Positions 46,032 to 56,297 of a DNA stretch of 64,000 nt are shown one piece after another. The notes beneath the pieces are model-generated. The model did no database searches, was not told where the DNA came from, and worked only from the letters and a program-made list of their open reading frames with translations. The stretch is from positions 20,497-84,496 of the forward strand of contig CAAFVR010000017.1 of the NCBI GenBank assembly GCA_900766555.1, written 5' to 3'. A program made the translations under genes and the position numbers. How positions within the stretch are numbered: position 1 is the first letter of the stretch; every line of letters starts with the position of its first letter. Source of the DNA: Helicobacteraceae bacterium. Its GTDB lineage: Bacteria > Campylobacterota > Campylobacteria > Campylobacterales > Helicobacteraceae.

Positions 46032-46917
46032 CCGTAAGTCCCGTTAATGCATTTAGAATTTGTGAGCTGATATTTGTGCTTAATTTATTTATAAATTCCT
46101 CCAAAACGCTTGGCGTGTAAGGCACATACCAGATCGGATCTTTTACGCCAGTTAACTGAAATAGCTTTTGTTTTGAGCTATCCAAATTTCCGATGGCATC
46201 AATTAGGCCGAGCTTTAGCGCCTTTTCTGCGATAAATACTTTACCCTCAGCGAAATCTTTATATTTTTTAACATCTAGATGGCGTGCGGCGGCTACGTCA
46301 TTTACAAACATGTCGTATTGATCTTTTATTAGATTTTCTAGGAATTTTTTCTCATTATCTTTCCATTGTCGCAGTGGAGTGCCGATTTGTTTGTATTCGC
46401 CTGCGGTTATTATTTGATTTTTGATGCCAATTTTTTGCATCAATTCTTCAATATTTACGGAGCTAAAAATTACGCCAATGCTACCAATCATAGAGCCGCG
46501 ATTTGCCACAATTGTATTGGCATGCATACCGCCATAATAACTCCCGCTAGCCATTAATCCGCTCACATAAGCTACAACTGGGATTTGCTCATTTAGCTCT
46601 TTTATCAGATCTGATATCTCAATGCTTGGCGCCACAAGACCGCCTGGCGAATTGATAATTAAAAGCACGCCTTTTATGCTTTTTTGTGAGAGTATTTTTT
46701 TTACCTTTTTATACATTTCATCTGAGCTAACAATTGGGCCTGTAAGCTCGATGCGAGCGAGATTTGGCTCTTCGTAATCTTCTTTTGGCGTGTGCAAAAA
46801 ATACCAAGCCAAAATCACAATAAATAAAAATATGAAGCTTTTAAAATAATTATTAATAAATGTAAAAGGAGCTATCAAAATTCGATAAAATCTATCCATT
46901 ACAACCTCAAAAGCCAC
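46021..46917 (-). CDS. sppA: Signal peptide peptidase SppA
   Basis: Membrane-anchored serine protease that degrades cleaved signal peptides. A transmembrane segment at about residues 23-42 is followed by a single ClpP-like domain. The catalytic dyad is predicted as S124 in LMASGSYYGG and K176 in AGEYKQIGTP; INSPGG near residue 90 is also family-typical. At 298 residues it is the short, single-domain form. Its end overlaps the convergent outer-membrane gene by eleven bases. Confidence 0.93.
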   Translation of the reverse strand: MAFEVVMDRFYRILIAPFTFINNYFKSFIFLFIVILAWYFLHTPKEDYEEPNLARIELTGPIVSSDEMYKKVKKILSQKSIKGVLLIINSPGGLVAPSIEISDLIKELNEQIPVVAYVSGLMASGSYYGGMHANTIVANRGSMIGSIGVIFSSVNIEELMQKIGIKNQIITAGEYKQIGTPLRQWKDNEKKFLENLIKDQYDMFVNDVAAARHLDVKKYKDFAEGKVFIAEKALKLGLIDAIGNLDSSKQKLFQLTGVKDPIWYVPYTPSVLEEFINKLSTNISSQILNALTGLTARI

Positions 46918-46933
46918 ATTATACTAAGGTTAT

Positions 46934-47302
46934 ATGAAAATGAAAAAATATAATGATTTAACCCCAAATGAAGCTCATGTAATCCTAAACAAGGGCACGG
47001 AAGCACCATTTACTGGCGAATATAATGATTTTTACAAAAGCGGAATTTATGTTTGCAGACAATGTGATGCACCGCTTTTCACATCCGATGCGAAGTTCAA
47101 AAGTGGCTGCGGATGGCCAAGTTTTGATGATTGCATAAAAGATGCCGTAAAACAAAGTCTAGATCCAGATGGCAGGCGCATTGAAATCACTTGCAATAAT
47201 TGCGGCGGACATTTGGGACATGTATTTTTTAACGAGGGCTTTACGGATAAAGATACGAGACATTGCGTAAATTCACTCTCCATAAAATTTAAAAATGATT
47301 GA
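46934..47302 (+). CDS. msrB: Peptide-methionine (R)-S-oxide reductase MsrB
   Basis: Repairs oxidised methionine (R-sulfoxide). 122 residues with the zinc ligands CRQC and CNNC, the conserved [16 protein letters not shown], and the catalytic cysteine C111 in [11 protein letters not shown]. No MsrA domain is fused. A short hydrophilic N-terminus gives a probable cytoplasmic location. It overlaps the next gene by eight bases. Confidence 0.96.
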   Translation: MKMKKYNDLTPNEAHVILNKGTEAPFTGEYNDFYKSGIYVCRQCDAPLFTSDAKFKSGCGWPSFDDCIKDAVKQSLDPDGRRIEITCNNCGGHLGHVFFNEGFTDKDTRHCVNSLSIKFKND

Positions 47303-48530
47303 TGTTTATAAGCAAAAAGATTCGCTAAATTCTCGCATTTCTCAGCAATTTGAAATGCATAAAGAAATCCTAGTTGAACATGCCGCCTCAAATATCGCGT
47401 TCAAAATCAAAAATAAAATACATCAAAAAGCTGTCATTTCAATACTTTGCGGCGGCGGAGATAACGGCGCTGTGGGCTATGCGCTCGCTAGATTGTTGCA
47501 AGATTTTTTTACCATTTGGATCTTTGAAGTTAGCGAGCCAAAATCAGAATTAGCCTGCTTAAATCACGCCAGAGCAAAACATGCAAATATCACTTTTATA
47601 AAAAAGCTAACGCCCTGTGATGTCATAGTCGACTGCATCATTGGTGCAAATTTAGAGCTAGATCTGATGCCAAAAGTCCAAAGCGTGATAAAAGCCGCAA
47701 ATGCGATAAAAGCATTTAAAATCGCTTGCGATGTGCCAACGGGAATAAAGCAAAATGGCCAATGCGACATGGCCTTCACATCGGATCTAACCCTAGCGCT
47801 TGGCGCAATTAGCCTAGGACTTTTAAGTAAAGAAGCGGCTCCTTTTGTGGGCAAAATAGAGTTGATAGACTTGGGCGTTGCAAGCTCAAAATATGCGCTA
47901 AATTCATGCTTCAAATTGATAAAAAATGCAAAAAATGTCAGAAAGCCAAATCAAGTGCTAATAATTTCAAGCCAAAGTCAAAATCCAATCGGATCTAGCT
48001 CATTTGCGGGATTAAAAGCGCTAGATTTGGGGGCCAAAAATGTAGAAGTGCTAAATTCAAGCGCCTTTTTCCCAGATCTAGCCTATGTAAATGAGCAAAA
48101 TATCACGCCGCCTGAAATTGCCTGCTTCATGGAAGGCGCAGCAGAAAACACAGATACGCTAGATTTGGGGGCCAAAAACATTATAAATATCGTAGAAAAT
48201 CCCAAAAAAATAGATGATTTTGCAAATATCCTAGTCTTTGATGAAGAAAATTTCTTAAGCTTTTTTGAGCTAGAAAATATAGATATTTATGGCGTAAATA
48301 TCTTTGATTGCATATTAAATATAAGTCAAAAAATGCAAGATACAGTGATAATTTTGCGCCAAAATCGCATAATAATCGCACAAAATGGCATAGTTTATAT
48401 CTCACAAAATACTTTTGATTTCTTAAGCGCCAAGAAAAGATCAGATCTGCTTGGTGCTCTCTGCGCCAATGTCTCATCGCCCCTTGAATGCGCAATATTT
48501 GGAGCTTGTAATTTAGATGCAAAATACTGA
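47295..48530 (+). CDS. nnrE: NAD(P)H-hydrate epimerase-like protein with degenerate dehydratase domain
   Basis: The N-terminal half (about residues 1-205) is a YjeF-N epimerase domain: [33 protein letters not shown] and CDVPTGI are visible. The C-terminal half occupies the place of the ADP/ATP-dependent NAD(P)H-hydrate dehydratase but lacks its usual GPGLG and GxGD signatures; where 'GGxGDxLxG' is expected, [11 protein letters not shown] is found. Repair of hydrated NAD(P)H is the family role, probably epimerase only here. A perfect 21-base in-frame direct repeat occurs within the second half. It overlaps dnaB by 14 bases. Confidence 0.8.
   Translation: MIDVYKQKDSLNSRISQQFEMHKEILVEHAASNIAFKIKNKIHQKAVISILCGGGDNGAVGYALARLLQDFFTIWIFEVSEPKSELACLNHARAKHANITFIKKLTPCDVIVDCIIGANLELDLMPKVQSVIKAANAIKAFKIACDVPTGIKQNGQCDMAFTSDLTLALGAISLGLLSKEAAPFVGKIELIDLGVASSKYALNSCFKLIKNAKNVRKPNQVLIISSQSQNPIGSSSFAGLKALDLGAKNVEVLNSSAFFPDLAYVNEQNITPPEIACFMEGAAENTDTLDLGAKNIINIVENPKKIDDFANILVFDEENFLSFFELENIDIYGVNIFDCILNISQKMQDTVIILRQNRIIIAQNGIVYISQNTFDFLSAKKRSDLLGALCANVSSPLECAIFGACNLDAKY
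48020..48178 (+). repeat. Pair of perfect 21-base direct repeats inside nnrE
   Basis: The same 21 bases occur at 48020-48040 and 48158-48178, 138 bases apart and in the same frame, each coding LDLGAKN. Recombination between them would remove 46 codons without shifting the frame. Confidence 0.7.
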
Positions 48531-49929
48531 TATCGAATGCGGGGTTTTATCCTCCATACTTTTTGATCCCTCAAATATCGCAGAAGTGCTAGATCAGCTT
48601 GATTCTAGGCATTTTACATATGTGCCATATCAGCTAATTTTTGAAGCCTGCAGAGAAATGCATTTGCAGGGCAATTTAATTGATTCAACATTGGTTAAAA
48701 ATAAGCTTGGCAAAAAAGTAAATGATGATACTTTTGAAAAAGTGCTATCGCAAGATCCGCTTGGCTCATCGATGGAGGGCTATATAAAAAAGCTTCAAGA
48801 GATGGCTATTTTGCGCGATCTAAAATCGCTTGCAACTCAAATTGCAAGTGAAACGGTGAAAAATCCAGAAGTAAGCGGAATAATAGATCTGATAGAAAAG
48901 CGCATTTTTGAGCTATCCATCCAAAGCGCGCCAAGTAGCTTTCGCACAATAAAAGAAGTGGCCCTTCTTGTAAGCGATAGAATAAAGCATCAAAAACCAC
49001 ATAATCGCTCGATTACGGGCATTGCAACTGGATTTTTAGATTTAGATACCACAATTTCTGGATTAAATGAGGGTGATTTAATAATTCTTGGCGCAAGGCC
49101 CGGCATGGGTAAAACGGCCTTATCGCTAAATATCGCACATAATGTACTCTCGCAAGGCTATGGAGTTGCTATTTTTTCACTTGAAATGTCTGATGAGCAA
49201 TTGGTGCAACGCATGCTATCAAGCGCAAGTGGCATACCTTTGCAAAATATCCGCATCGGAGATCTAAGAAATGATGAAATGAGCATAATCTCAGAGAAAC
49301 TAAGTACTTTTGCGAAATTTCAACTTTTTATCGATGATGGATCCGAGCTAAACATCGCTCAGATCCGATCTAAGCTACGCAAACTAAAGGGCAAAAATCC
49401 AAATGTCAAGGTCGCCATAATCGATTATCTCCAGCTCATGCGCGGTAACAATAGAGAGCGTCATTTGGAAGTTAGCGAAATTTCGCGTGGGCTAAAAATC
49501 CTAGCGCGCGAGCTCAAAATGCCGATAATTGCGCTATCCCAGCTAAATCGCGGGCTTGAAATGCGAGATGACAAACGCCCCATATTATCAGATCTGCGAG
49601 AATCTGGCTCCATAGAACAAGATGCAGATATTATTTTATTTTTGCATTCAGATGAGGTTTATCAAATTAAATCTGATACCAAAAAGCTAAAGGGCGCGAA
49701 AGCTGAAGAAAATAGAGAAATGCTAAAAGAGCTAAAAGCGCAAATTGATAGTCAAAAAGCAAATCCGATCTCGCCCACGCAAGTAATCGTTGCTAAAAAT
49801 AGAAATGGTGAAACAAAAGATATTTATTTGCAATTTAATAAAAGATTTACAAGATTTGAGCAAAAAACATATGACATCGAGGAGAAAAATGCCAATTTGA
49901 GTACAAAATTCTCCATCGATGAATTCTAA
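48517..49929 (+). CDS. dnaB: Replicative DNA helicase DnaB
   Basis: Hexameric 5'-3' helicase of the replication fork. The N-terminal DnaB domain starts [14 protein letters not shown]; the RecA-like C-terminal domain has Walker A GARPGMGKT at 192-200, ATP-domain motifs FSLEMSDEQLVQRML and IDYLQLM, and LRESGSIEQDADIILFLHSDE. 470 residues, as expected. It overlaps both nnrE and comEC; the order dnaB-comEC-mqnP matches H. pylori HP1362-HP1360 (from memory). Confidence 0.97.
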   Translation: MQNTDIECGVLSSILFDPSNIAEVLDQLDSRHFTYVPYQLIFEACREMHLQGNLIDSTLVKNKLGKKVNDDTFEKVLSQDPLGSSMEGYIKKLQEMAILRDLKSLATQIASETVKNPEVSGIIDLIEKRIFELSIQSAPSSFRTIKEVALLVSDRIKHQKPHNRSITGIATGFLDLDTTISGLNEGDLIILGARPGMGKTALSLNIAHNVLSQGYGVAIFSLEMSDEQLVQRMLSSASGIPLQNIRIGDLRNDEMSIISEKLSTFAKFQLFIDDGSELNIAQIRSKLRKLKGKNPNVKVAIIDYLQLMRGNNRERHLEVSEISRGLKILARELKMPIIALSQLNRGLEMRDDKRPILSDLRESGSIEQDADIILFLHSDEVYQIKSDTKKLKGAKAEENREMLKELKAQIDSQKANPISPTQVIVAKNRNGETKDIYLQFNKRFTRFEQKTYDIEEKNANLSTKFSIDEF

Positions 49930-51271
49930 GAATTCTAACAATCCTAACAAAAGCTTATTTTTAAATCTAAAACCAAGAGATATTGCATTTTTTAGCCTAT
50001 TTTGTGCGCTAATTTTTGCAATAAATGTGATGCTTCATTACAAAGATTTTAATAATTACACAAAAACAAAAAATGCAGAAATAACAGGCCAAGTAATTAA
50101 TCAATATAAAAAACAAAAGGGTAATAGGGAATATTTCGTCCTAAAAATTAAAGATAAAAATTCTCATATTTTTTATACCACAAGCTATTTGGATCTAAAA
50201 GATTTAAATAATAAATATGTCCAAATCTATGGCAGGCTCCATGATTGCGACTTTTTAGGCTTTCTTAAAAGTTGCTTTGTGCAAAATTACAGTTTGGCCT
50301 TGCTGCCAAATGATATAAATAAAAATGACTTTTTTGCACACATAAAAGGGCATATTTTTGATCTTAAAAATACGCTCAAAAATTACATAAATTTGCAGCA
50401 TCAAAATACTGAAATCTCAAGCTTTTATCGTGCAATATTTTTAGGTGATAAATTAGAGCCCTCATTTCGTAATCTCGCAACGCTAACTGGGAGTGCTCAT
50501 TTATTCGCAATATCTGGCTTTCATCTTGGGATTTTGAGCTTTTTTGCCTTTTTGATTTTGAGGCCCTTTTATAGGATCGCGCAACATTATTTTCCATATC
50601 GTAATACTAATTTTGATGTTGGCTTTATCGTGCTTTTTGGGCTATTTTTTTATCTCATTTTGCTTGATTTTCAAGCTAGCTTTTTGCGCGCTTTTAGCAT
50701 GGCTTTATTTGCATTTATCGTACTTTATAGCGGGTTTAGGCTTTTTAGCTTTGGTAATTTATTTGTAATAAGCGCATTTTTGATAGCTCAAGATATTTTA
50801 CTTTTAACAAATATTGGCTTTATTTTAAGCGTTTGTGGCATCTTTTATGTGTTGCTATTTTTACATCATGTGAGACTAAAGCGCATTAAAAATAGTCTTG
50901 CTAGAAATGTTATTTTGGTTTTACTTTTTAATGCCATGATTTTTACAAATATGAGCGTAATTGTGCATTATTTCTTTGCTCCTTTTTCGACCTGGCAATT
51001 TATTTCTCCGCTTCTTAGTATTGCTTTTATTATTTTCTTTCCCATTATGTTAATTTTGCACATTATCGGATCTGGCAATTTGTTTGATTTTGCGCTAGCT
51101 CATGCGCTAAATCTAGACATTAATTATTCTAATTTTATAACGCCTTTTTGGCTCTTATTAATCTTTGTAATCTTAAGTATCTTGTCCATTTTTAAGCGAT
51201 CTATTTACATACTTTTGAACGCACTAAGCATCGTATTTCTGGGCTTTTTATTTATAATGTCATTTTTCTAG
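49919..51271 (+). CDS. comEC: Competence protein ComEC/Rec2 (channel domain)
   Basis: Inner-membrane DNA channel for natural transformation. An N-terminal membrane anchor and OB-like domain (about residues 20-120) are followed by a multi-helix competence domain with the family stretch LTGSAHLFAISGFHLGILSFF near residue 195. It ends at 450 residues, without the C-terminal metallo-beta-lactamase domain found in Bacillus ComEC, as in other Helicobacter ComE3 proteins. It overlaps dnaB by eleven bases. It is the clearest DNA-uptake gene in the window. Confidence 0.93.
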   Translation: MNSKNSNNPNKSLFLNLKPRDIAFFSLFCALIFAINVMLHYKDFNNYTKTKNAEITGQVINQYKKQKGNREYFVLKIKDKNSHIFYTTSYLDLKDLNNKYVQIYGRLHDCDFLGFLKSCFVQNYSLALLPNDINKNDFFAHIKGHIFDLKNTLKNYINLQHQNTEISSFYRAIFLGDKLEPSFRNLATLTGSAHLFAISGFHLGILSFFAFLILRPFYRIAQHYFPYRNTNFDVGFIVLFGLFFYLILLDFQASFLRAFSMALFAFIVLYSGFRLFSFGNLFVISAFLIAQDILLLTNIGFILSVCGIFYVLLFLHHVRLKRIKNSLARNVILVLLFNAMIFTNMSVIVHYFFAPFSTWQFISPLLSIAFIIFFPIMLILHIIGSGNLFDFALAHALNLDINYSNFITPFWLLLIFVILSILSIFKRSIYILLNALSIVFLGFLFIMSFF

Positions 51272-51279
51272 AGGATTTT

Positions 51280-51822
51280 ATGAAAACGATTTTAAGATTG
51301 ATTGGTAAGGGTATTTTAGTTGTTTTGCCACTTTGGATTTTAGTTTGGATTTTAAGCGTTTTTTATCATCTAATCGAAAAGGTCGTAAATGTCGTATTTA
51401 ACATTACATCAAATTCAATTTCTGGTACGGTAATTATTTTTGCCATCACATGTTTGGCGCTTATTTATATCGGATATTTATTTGAGCGCAGCCGCGAATT
51501 TATCGTCCTCAAATTCTTTAACTGGGTGATTCATAAAATCCCATTAATTGGCTCAATCTATGCGGTTCTAAAAGATATGGTCAAAATGTTTAGCGGCAGC
51601 AATGATAAAAATTACCTAGGTGTTGGTTATGTCAAATTTGGCGAAGCTGTAGCGCTTGGTTTTATCACAAAAGATGATGGAGATTTTTATTGGCTTTTTG
51701 TGCCAACAACGCCCAATCCAACTTCTGGGATTTTATTGCGCTATCCAAAAGACAAAGTCGAGCGCTCAGATATATCCGTAACTGAGGGCTTTAAAAAAGT
51801 GGTTTCTTTGGGCATCAAATGA
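51280..51822 (+). CDS. DUF502 family membrane protein
   Basis: 180 residues with two transmembrane segments (about 9-33 and 48-68) and the DUF502 pattern: KIPLIGSIYAVLKDMVKMFSG, then GEAVALGFITKDDGDFYWLFVPTTPNPTSGILL. Function unknown in bacteria (plant relatives are LCV-like proteins). The start has AGAGGA six bases upstream. It overlaps mqnP by ATGA. In H. pylori, as I recall, comE3 and ubiA are adjacent without this gene. Confidence 0.85.
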   Translation: MKTILRLIGKGILVVLPLWILVWILSVFYHLIEKVVNVVFNITSNSISGTVIIFAITCLALIYIGYLFERSREFIVLKFFNWVIHKIPLIGSIYAVLKDMVKMFSGSNDKNYLGVGYVKFGEAVALGFITKDDGDFYWLFVPTTPNPTSGILLRYPKDKVERSDISVTEGFKKVVSLGIK

Positions 51823-52694
51823 ACAAAATAAAGCAGCTGCTAGATTTAGTTGTTTTTAAACATAGCATATTTTCTGCGACATTTGGCGGCGTGGCAATTT
51901 GCGCTGTTTTTTTAAAACCGCTTGATTTATCGGATCTAGAAATTTATAAGATCTTATTTCTTTGTGTTATTTGCATACTTAGCGCTAGAAATTTTGCCAT
52001 GGGTTTTAATCGTTTAGTTGATGCCAAAATTGACATATTAAATCCTCGTACCAAAGATCGCCCAAGCGCAAATGGGGCTATTCCAAAGCCAGCTTTGAGC
52101 GCTTTTTGCATTATTAATGCGCTAATTTTTATTGGCGCTTCATTTTTTATAAATAATCTTGCCTTTGTGCTATCTCCATTTTTTATAATTATCTTAGGCG
52201 GTTATTCGTTTTTTAAACGCTTTAGTTCTAGTGCACATTTTATACTTGGCCTTAGCTTATCGCTTGCGCCAATTGCTTGCACTATCGCTTTTTTGGGACA
52301 TGTGCCGCTTTGGAGCATAGCACTAAGCGCTGGAGTTGGACTTTGGGTTAGCGGATTTGATCTTTTATATTCGATACAAGATATGGATTTTGATAAAAAA
52401 ATGGGCCTATTTTCTATACCGGCCAAATTGGGCGCGCATAAAAGCATGATAATCTCGCGACTCTGCCACATCGGATCTGTGGCCCTTTGGGGCTATTTTT
52501 TAATCCTTATTGATTCTGCTATTTTTGGTTTTTTGGGCCTTTTGGCAAGCGCTTTGATGCTAATTTATCAGCATATTTTAGTGGCTAAAAATTTGCTAAA
52601 TATCCCAAAAGCCTTTTTTGTAGTTAATGGATATTTGGGCTTCATATTTTTATTTGCCATGATTTTGGAGCTAGTTTTTAGGAGATTAAATTAA
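51819..52694 (+). CDS. mqnP: Menaquinone biosynthesis prenyltransferase MqnP (UbiA family)
   Basis: Integral-membrane prenyltransferase with about eight helices and two Asp-rich motifs: NRLVDAKIDILNPRTKDRP near residue 65 and DLLYSIQDMDFDKKMGLFSIPAKLG near 190. In Campylobacterota the UbiA paralogue acts in the futalosine menaquinone pathway, since ubiquinone is not made. 291 residues, normal. It overlaps DUF502 and is followed without gap by the HP1359-like gene. Confidence 0.92.
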   Translation: MNKIKQLLDLVVFKHSIFSATFGGVAICAVFLKPLDLSDLEIYKILFLCVICILSARNFAMGFNRLVDAKIDILNPRTKDRPSANGAIPKPALSAFCIINALIFIGASFFINNLAFVLSPFFIIILGGYSFFKRFSSSAHFILGLSLSLAPIACTIAFLGHVPLWSIALSAGVGLWVSGFDLLYSIQDMDFDKKMGLFSIPAKLGAHKSMIISRLCHIGSVALWGYFLILIDSAIFGFLGLLASALMLIYQHILVAKNLLNIPKAFFVVNGYLGFIFLFAMILELVFRRLN

Positions 52695-53207
52695 ATGGAT
52701 AAAGCTAGCATAAAAAACATTCTAGAATCTAGAAATTTGCAAACTAGACTCGTGCAAACAAACATAAAATGCGAGCTCTCAATCATTAATAAAGATAATG
52801 AAAGTGCCTTTTTTGGCGAATTTACAAAGCCCGCGATGGACCCAAATATACTAGATGACATAGAAGATCTAGCCTTGCAAAAAGCTCTAAAATTAATGCT
52901 AGATAAATTAAATGCAATTGAAAATCTGCTTAAAAGTCCCGGTCTAATTGCACTTGAAAAAGAGGCCAGCATAGCTTTTTTGGGCCATGATATTTTGGTG
53001 CTTAATGAAGCAATTTTAGAGCCGGATGCGCGATATTATTTGCGTTTTGGGCTCTTTGATGTTAAAATTGGCACTATTCTTTGCTTTGTGCGCGCACTAA
53101 ATGAGCAAATATTACATGTTGAGAAAATGCAGCAAGATAATAAAATGAAATTAGATGCTTTCATAGCGGATCTAGAGCGCTACAACATAAAAGCGGAGAT
53201 AAAATGA
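52695..53207 (+). CDS. Hypothetical protein (position of HP1359)
   Basis: 170 residues, no signal peptide or membrane helix, rich in Leu/Lys/Asp/Glu. A strand-rich middle part (about residues 90-145, with GHDILVLNEAILEPDARYYLRFGLFD) lies between helical ends, resembling a PilZ-like beta barrel, though the RxxxR signature is absent. Conserved by position between mqnP and the next small gene in Helicobacter, so it is a genuine gene; its function is unknown. It overlaps the next gene by four bases. Confidence 0.65.
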   Translation: MDKASIKNILESRNLQTRLVQTNIKCELSIINKDNESAFFGEFTKPAMDPNILDDIEDLALQKALKLMLDKLNAIENLLKSPGLIALEKEASIAFLGHDILVLNEAILEPDARYYLRFGLFDVKIGTILCFVRALNEQILHVEKMQQDNKMKLDAFIADLERYNIKAEIK

Positions 53208-53677
53208 ATGATATTTGGCTTTTTAGCTCCATAATTTTATTTATAATCATTTTTGTGATACTTGCAATCGCGCATGTTCGCCATAAAAATGCGCTAAAAA
53301 AGATTTCAGATCTACAAAATGTGGCCGAAAAGCTAAGCCTTGAAAATCACAAAATCCAAAAAAATATAAAAGTCTTATTAGAAAAACAGCCAAACTCAAA
53401 AATGCAAGATTCTCCAGATCTTAAACAACTTAAAATCAATATAAAAGAACTCCAAGAAATGCTAAAAAGCGATCGTTCATATTTCCAAGAAAAGCTAGCC
53501 AAGCTTGAAAATCGCATAAGAGATTTCAACACGATGTCTCGAGATGTGGGCTTGGAAGTGGATGAAAAACGCATTATCGCGCTATTTCAAGAGGGCTTTA
53601 GCATTGATAGCATCGCAAAAGAGCTCAAAATCGGCAGAGGCGAAGTTGAATTCATATTAAAGCTAGCTGATATTTGA
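53204..53677 (+). CDS. Membrane-anchored coiled-coil protein with C-terminal HTH (DUF6115-like)
   Basis: 157 residues: one N-terminal transmembrane helix (about 5-25), a Lys/Glu-rich coiled coil (30-110), and a C-terminal helix-turn-helix-like segment, IIALFQEGFSIDSIAKELKIGRGEVEFILKLADI. The last part matches the DUF6115 pattern found in similar single-helix proteins of many bacteria. Overlaps the HP1359-like gene by ATGA and psd by TGATG. Function unknown. Confidence 0.72.
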   Translation: MNDIWLFSSIILFIIIFVILAIAHVRHKNALKKISDLQNVAEKLSLENHKIQKNIKVLLEKQPNSKMQDSPDLKQLKINIKELQEMLKSDRSYFQEKLAKLENRIRDFNTMSRDVGLEVDEKRIIALFQEGFSIDSIAKELKIGRGEVEFILKLADI

Positions 53678-54480
53678 TGACAAATTTTTTCTCAAGATTA
53701 TTTGGCAAATTCGCAAATACAGCTTTTTGGCCTCCGATACAACTTTTTATAAATAAACTTTATGTGAAAATATTTAATATCAATCTAAGCGAATTTAGCC
53801 CCATCTCAAGTTACAAAACGCTAAATGAGCTTTTTACACGAAAGCTAGTTATTATGCGCGATTTTGATACCTCAAAAGATGTGATTATCTCGCCTTGTGA
53901 TGCTCTAATAACGGAGCTAGGCAGCATTAAAGATAATTTAGCGCTACAGATCAAAAATAAGCCATATGAAATACCAGATCTGCTTGGCGAAGAGCTAGAA
54001 TTTTTGGGCTTTTTTTATATTAATTTATATCTCTCGCCGCGCGATTATCACCGTTTTCATGCGCCATGTGATATGGAAATTTTGCAAGTCAAATATTTTA
54101 GCGGCGCACTTTTGCCCGTTAATGAACCCTCACTTAATAAAAATGATAATTTATTTATCAGAAATGAACGTGTCGTTGTAAAAGCAAGAGTTGATGGCAA
54201 AATAATGTATTTTGTGGCTGTTGGCGCGCTAAATGTCGGCAAAATACATCTAAATTTTGACCCAAATATCCAAACAAATATGAAAAATGTAAAAGACAAT
54301 AAAACATATTTTTATAAAGATATTTTTATAAAAAAAGGTGAAGAACTTGGGCGCTTTGAAATGGGCTCTACAATTGTGCTAATCGCGCAAAATATGATGC
54401 CTATAATTGATCTAAAAGAGTGCGCAAACAAGGTAAAATTTGCCCAAGCTATTGCAAAGTTTGAGGCCAACAATGGATGA
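53677..54480 (+). CDS. psd: Phosphatidylserine decarboxylase proenzyme
   Basis: Makes phosphatidylethanolamine. 267 residues from the ATG at 53677, which overlaps the previous stop as TGATG; a TTG three bases earlier is possible. Family motifs are the FTRKL run near residue 50, [24 protein letters not shown], and the self-cleavage site FEMGSTIVL, where the serine becomes the pyruvoyl group (MGST for the common LGST). It overlaps nadA by eight bases. Confidence 0.95.
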   Translation: MTNFFSRLFGKFANTAFWPPIQLFINKLYVKIFNINLSEFSPISSYKTLNELFTRKLVIMRDFDTSKDVIISPCDALITELGSIKDNLALQIKNKPYEIPDLLGEELEFLGFFYINLYLSPRDYHRFHAPCDMEILQVKYFSGALLPVNEPSLNKNDNLFIRNERVVVKARVDGKIMYFVAVGALNVGKIHLNFDPNIQTNMKNVKDNKTYFYKDIFIKKGEELGRFEMGSTIVLIAQNMMPIIDLKECANKVKFAQAIAKFEANNG

Positions 54481-55483
54481 GAGCAACGTTAAAAAAAGCA
54501 AGCAAATTAAAGATCTGCTAGCAAAACACAATATTTTAATGGTCGCACATTTTTATCAAAAAGATGAAGTAACAGATCTAGCTGAATTTTGCGGCGATTC
54601 ATTGCAATTGGCTAAAAATGCGAGCAATGATAAAAGACAGATCGTGCTTTTTTGTGGCGTTGGTTTCATGGGCGAATCTGTCAAAATATTAGCGCCAAAT
54701 AAACAAGTCATAATGCCAAAAATCGCGTGCTGCTCGATGGCGCGCATGATTTCTAGCGATTATTTTGATAGAAGCATAGAGCAATTAGAAAAAAATAATA
54801 TAACAAATCTCTTCCCCATGACATATATAAATTCAAGCGCGGAAGTAAAGGCCAAGGTCGGGCGCATGGGCGGCGTGGTATGCACTTCCTCAAATGCAAA
54901 TAAAATATTTACTCATGCACTAAAACAGGGCAAAAAAATCTTTTTTCTGCCAGATAAATGCCTAGGGTTAAATTTGGCGCGCCAATTTGGACTAAAAGGC
55001 GCCGTATTAGATCTAGATCCGATTGATAAAATCAAAGAAGCCGATGTCATATGCTATAACGGCTTTTGCTCGGTTCATCAGCTTTTTTCAACTGATGATA
55101 TTGAATTTTTCCGTCAAAATTACCCAGATATCATAATCGCCGTGCATCCTGAATGCAAGCCAGAAGTGGTTGAAAAGGCCGATTTTTCCGGATCTACAAG
55201 CCAGCTCATTGAATTTGTAAATTCTCTACCGCAAACGCAAGCGGTGGCCATCGGCACGGAGGCAAATTTGGTCTCGCGTATGCGCAGAAATGGACTAAAT
55301 AACACATTTATTTTGAGCTCCACCATCCCAGAATGCCCAACGATGAACGAAACTACAGTTGATGACATATTGAAATTGCTTTTGCATTTTGATAAAGGCC
55401 TTGTCCATAATGAAATCCTGCTAGATCCGATAATAATCCAAGATGCCAGCATAGCGCTTCATAAAATGATGGAATTATCTTGA
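54473..55483 (+). CDS. nadA: Quinolinate synthase A
   Basis: 4Fe-4S enzyme that condenses iminoaspartate with dihydroxyacetone phosphate in NAD biosynthesis. The ATG at 54473 has GAGG six bases upstream and gives 336 residues, the usual Helicobacter length; an upstream in-frame ATG (54440) is less likely. Motifs are [34 protein letters not shown], and cluster-type cysteines in VVCTSS, AVHPEC and [10 protein letters not shown]. It overlaps psd and nadC, so NAD synthesis genes are adjacent. Confidence 0.96.
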   Translation: MDESNVKKSKQIKDLLAKHNILMVAHFYQKDEVTDLAEFCGDSLQLAKNASNDKRQIVLFCGVGFMGESVKILAPNKQVIMPKIACCSMARMISSDYFDRSIEQLEKNNITNLFPMTYINSSAEVKAKVGRMGGVVCTSSNANKIFTHALKQGKKIFFLPDKCLGLNLARQFGLKGAVLDLDPIDKIKEADVICYNGFCSVHQLFSTDDIEFFRQNYPDIIIAVHPECKPEVVEKADFSGSTSQLIEFVNSLPQTQAVAIGTEANLVSRMRRNGLNNTFILSSTIPECPTMNETTVDDILKLLLHFDKGLVHNEILLDPIIIQDASIALHKMMELS

Positions 55484-56295
55484 TTTCTGACTTTGTAAAA
55501 CGTGCTTTGGAAGAAGATCTAGGCCGAGGCGATTTATTTGAAAAAGCTTTTCCTGATATCCCAGCCAAAGCTCAAATAATTGCAAAAGAAGATGGCATAT
55601 TTTCTGGAGCAAACTATGCCAAAGCTCTATGTGAGCTTACAAATATAGATCTAAAATTTTATAAAAATGATGGCCAAAAATTTAGCCATGGCGATATTTT
55701 GCTAGATCTTAATGGTTCATTTTGTGAACTTTTAAAAATCGAGCGCGTGCTTTTAAATATGCTGCAACATTCAAGCGGGATTGCGACAAATACCAATCTT
55801 TTTGTTAGAGCCTTAAACGGGTATAAAATAGCTCTGCTTGATACGCGCAAAACTAGGCCATTTTTACGCGCATTTGAAAAATATTCAGTCATAAATGGTG
55901 GCGCACAAAATCACAGATTAGGACTTGATGATTGCCTCATGCTAAAAGATACTCATTTGGCAAAAATAGATGATTTGAGCGCTTTTATACAAAATAGCAG
56001 GCGCAAAATACCCTGGACTGCCAAAATCGAAGTCGAATGTGAAAATCTAGAAGATGCCAAAACTGCGCTTAGATCCGGTGTAGATATCTTAATGTGTGAC
56101 AATATGGATAAAAAAGAGATAAAAGAAGTTATAGATTTTAGAAATGCAAATTTCCCTCATGTGCTAATTGAAATAAGCGGCAATATCACGCTTGGAAATA
56201 TCGCTAGCTACGCATCTTTAGGCGCTGATGCTATAAGTTCTGGCGCATTGATACATAGGGCTAGATTTATTGATTTAAGTATGAAAATTAGGTGA
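55480..56295 (+). CDS. nadC: Nicotinate-nucleotide pyrophosphorylase (carboxylating)
   Basis: Quinolinate phosphoribosyltransferase, next step after NadA. 271 residues with the family start [63 protein letters not shown] and [24 protein letters not shown]. The start is a TTG overlapping the nadA stop (TTGA); no ATG is available before the conserved N-terminus. It overlaps the upstream edge of guaA. Confidence 0.96.
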   Translation: MISDFVKRALEEDLGRGDLFEKAFPDIPAKAQIIAKEDGIFSGANYAKALCELTNIDLKFYKNDGQKFSHGDILLDLNGSFCELLKIERVLLNMLQHSSGIATNTNLFVRALNGYKIALLDTRKTRPFLRAFEKYSVINGGAQNHRLGLDDCLMLKDTHLAKIDDLSAFIQNSRRKIPWTAKIEVECENLEDAKTALRSGVDILMCDNMDKKEIKEVIDFRNANFPHVLIEISGNITLGNIASYASLGADAISSGALIHRARFIDLSMKIR

Positions 56296-56297
56296 AT

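Noticed and set aside
48181..48522. 113-codon minus-strand open frame inside nnrE
   Set aside because: Antisense shadow; odd Leu/Arg/Tyr-rich composition and no motif, while the plus-strand gene is coherent.
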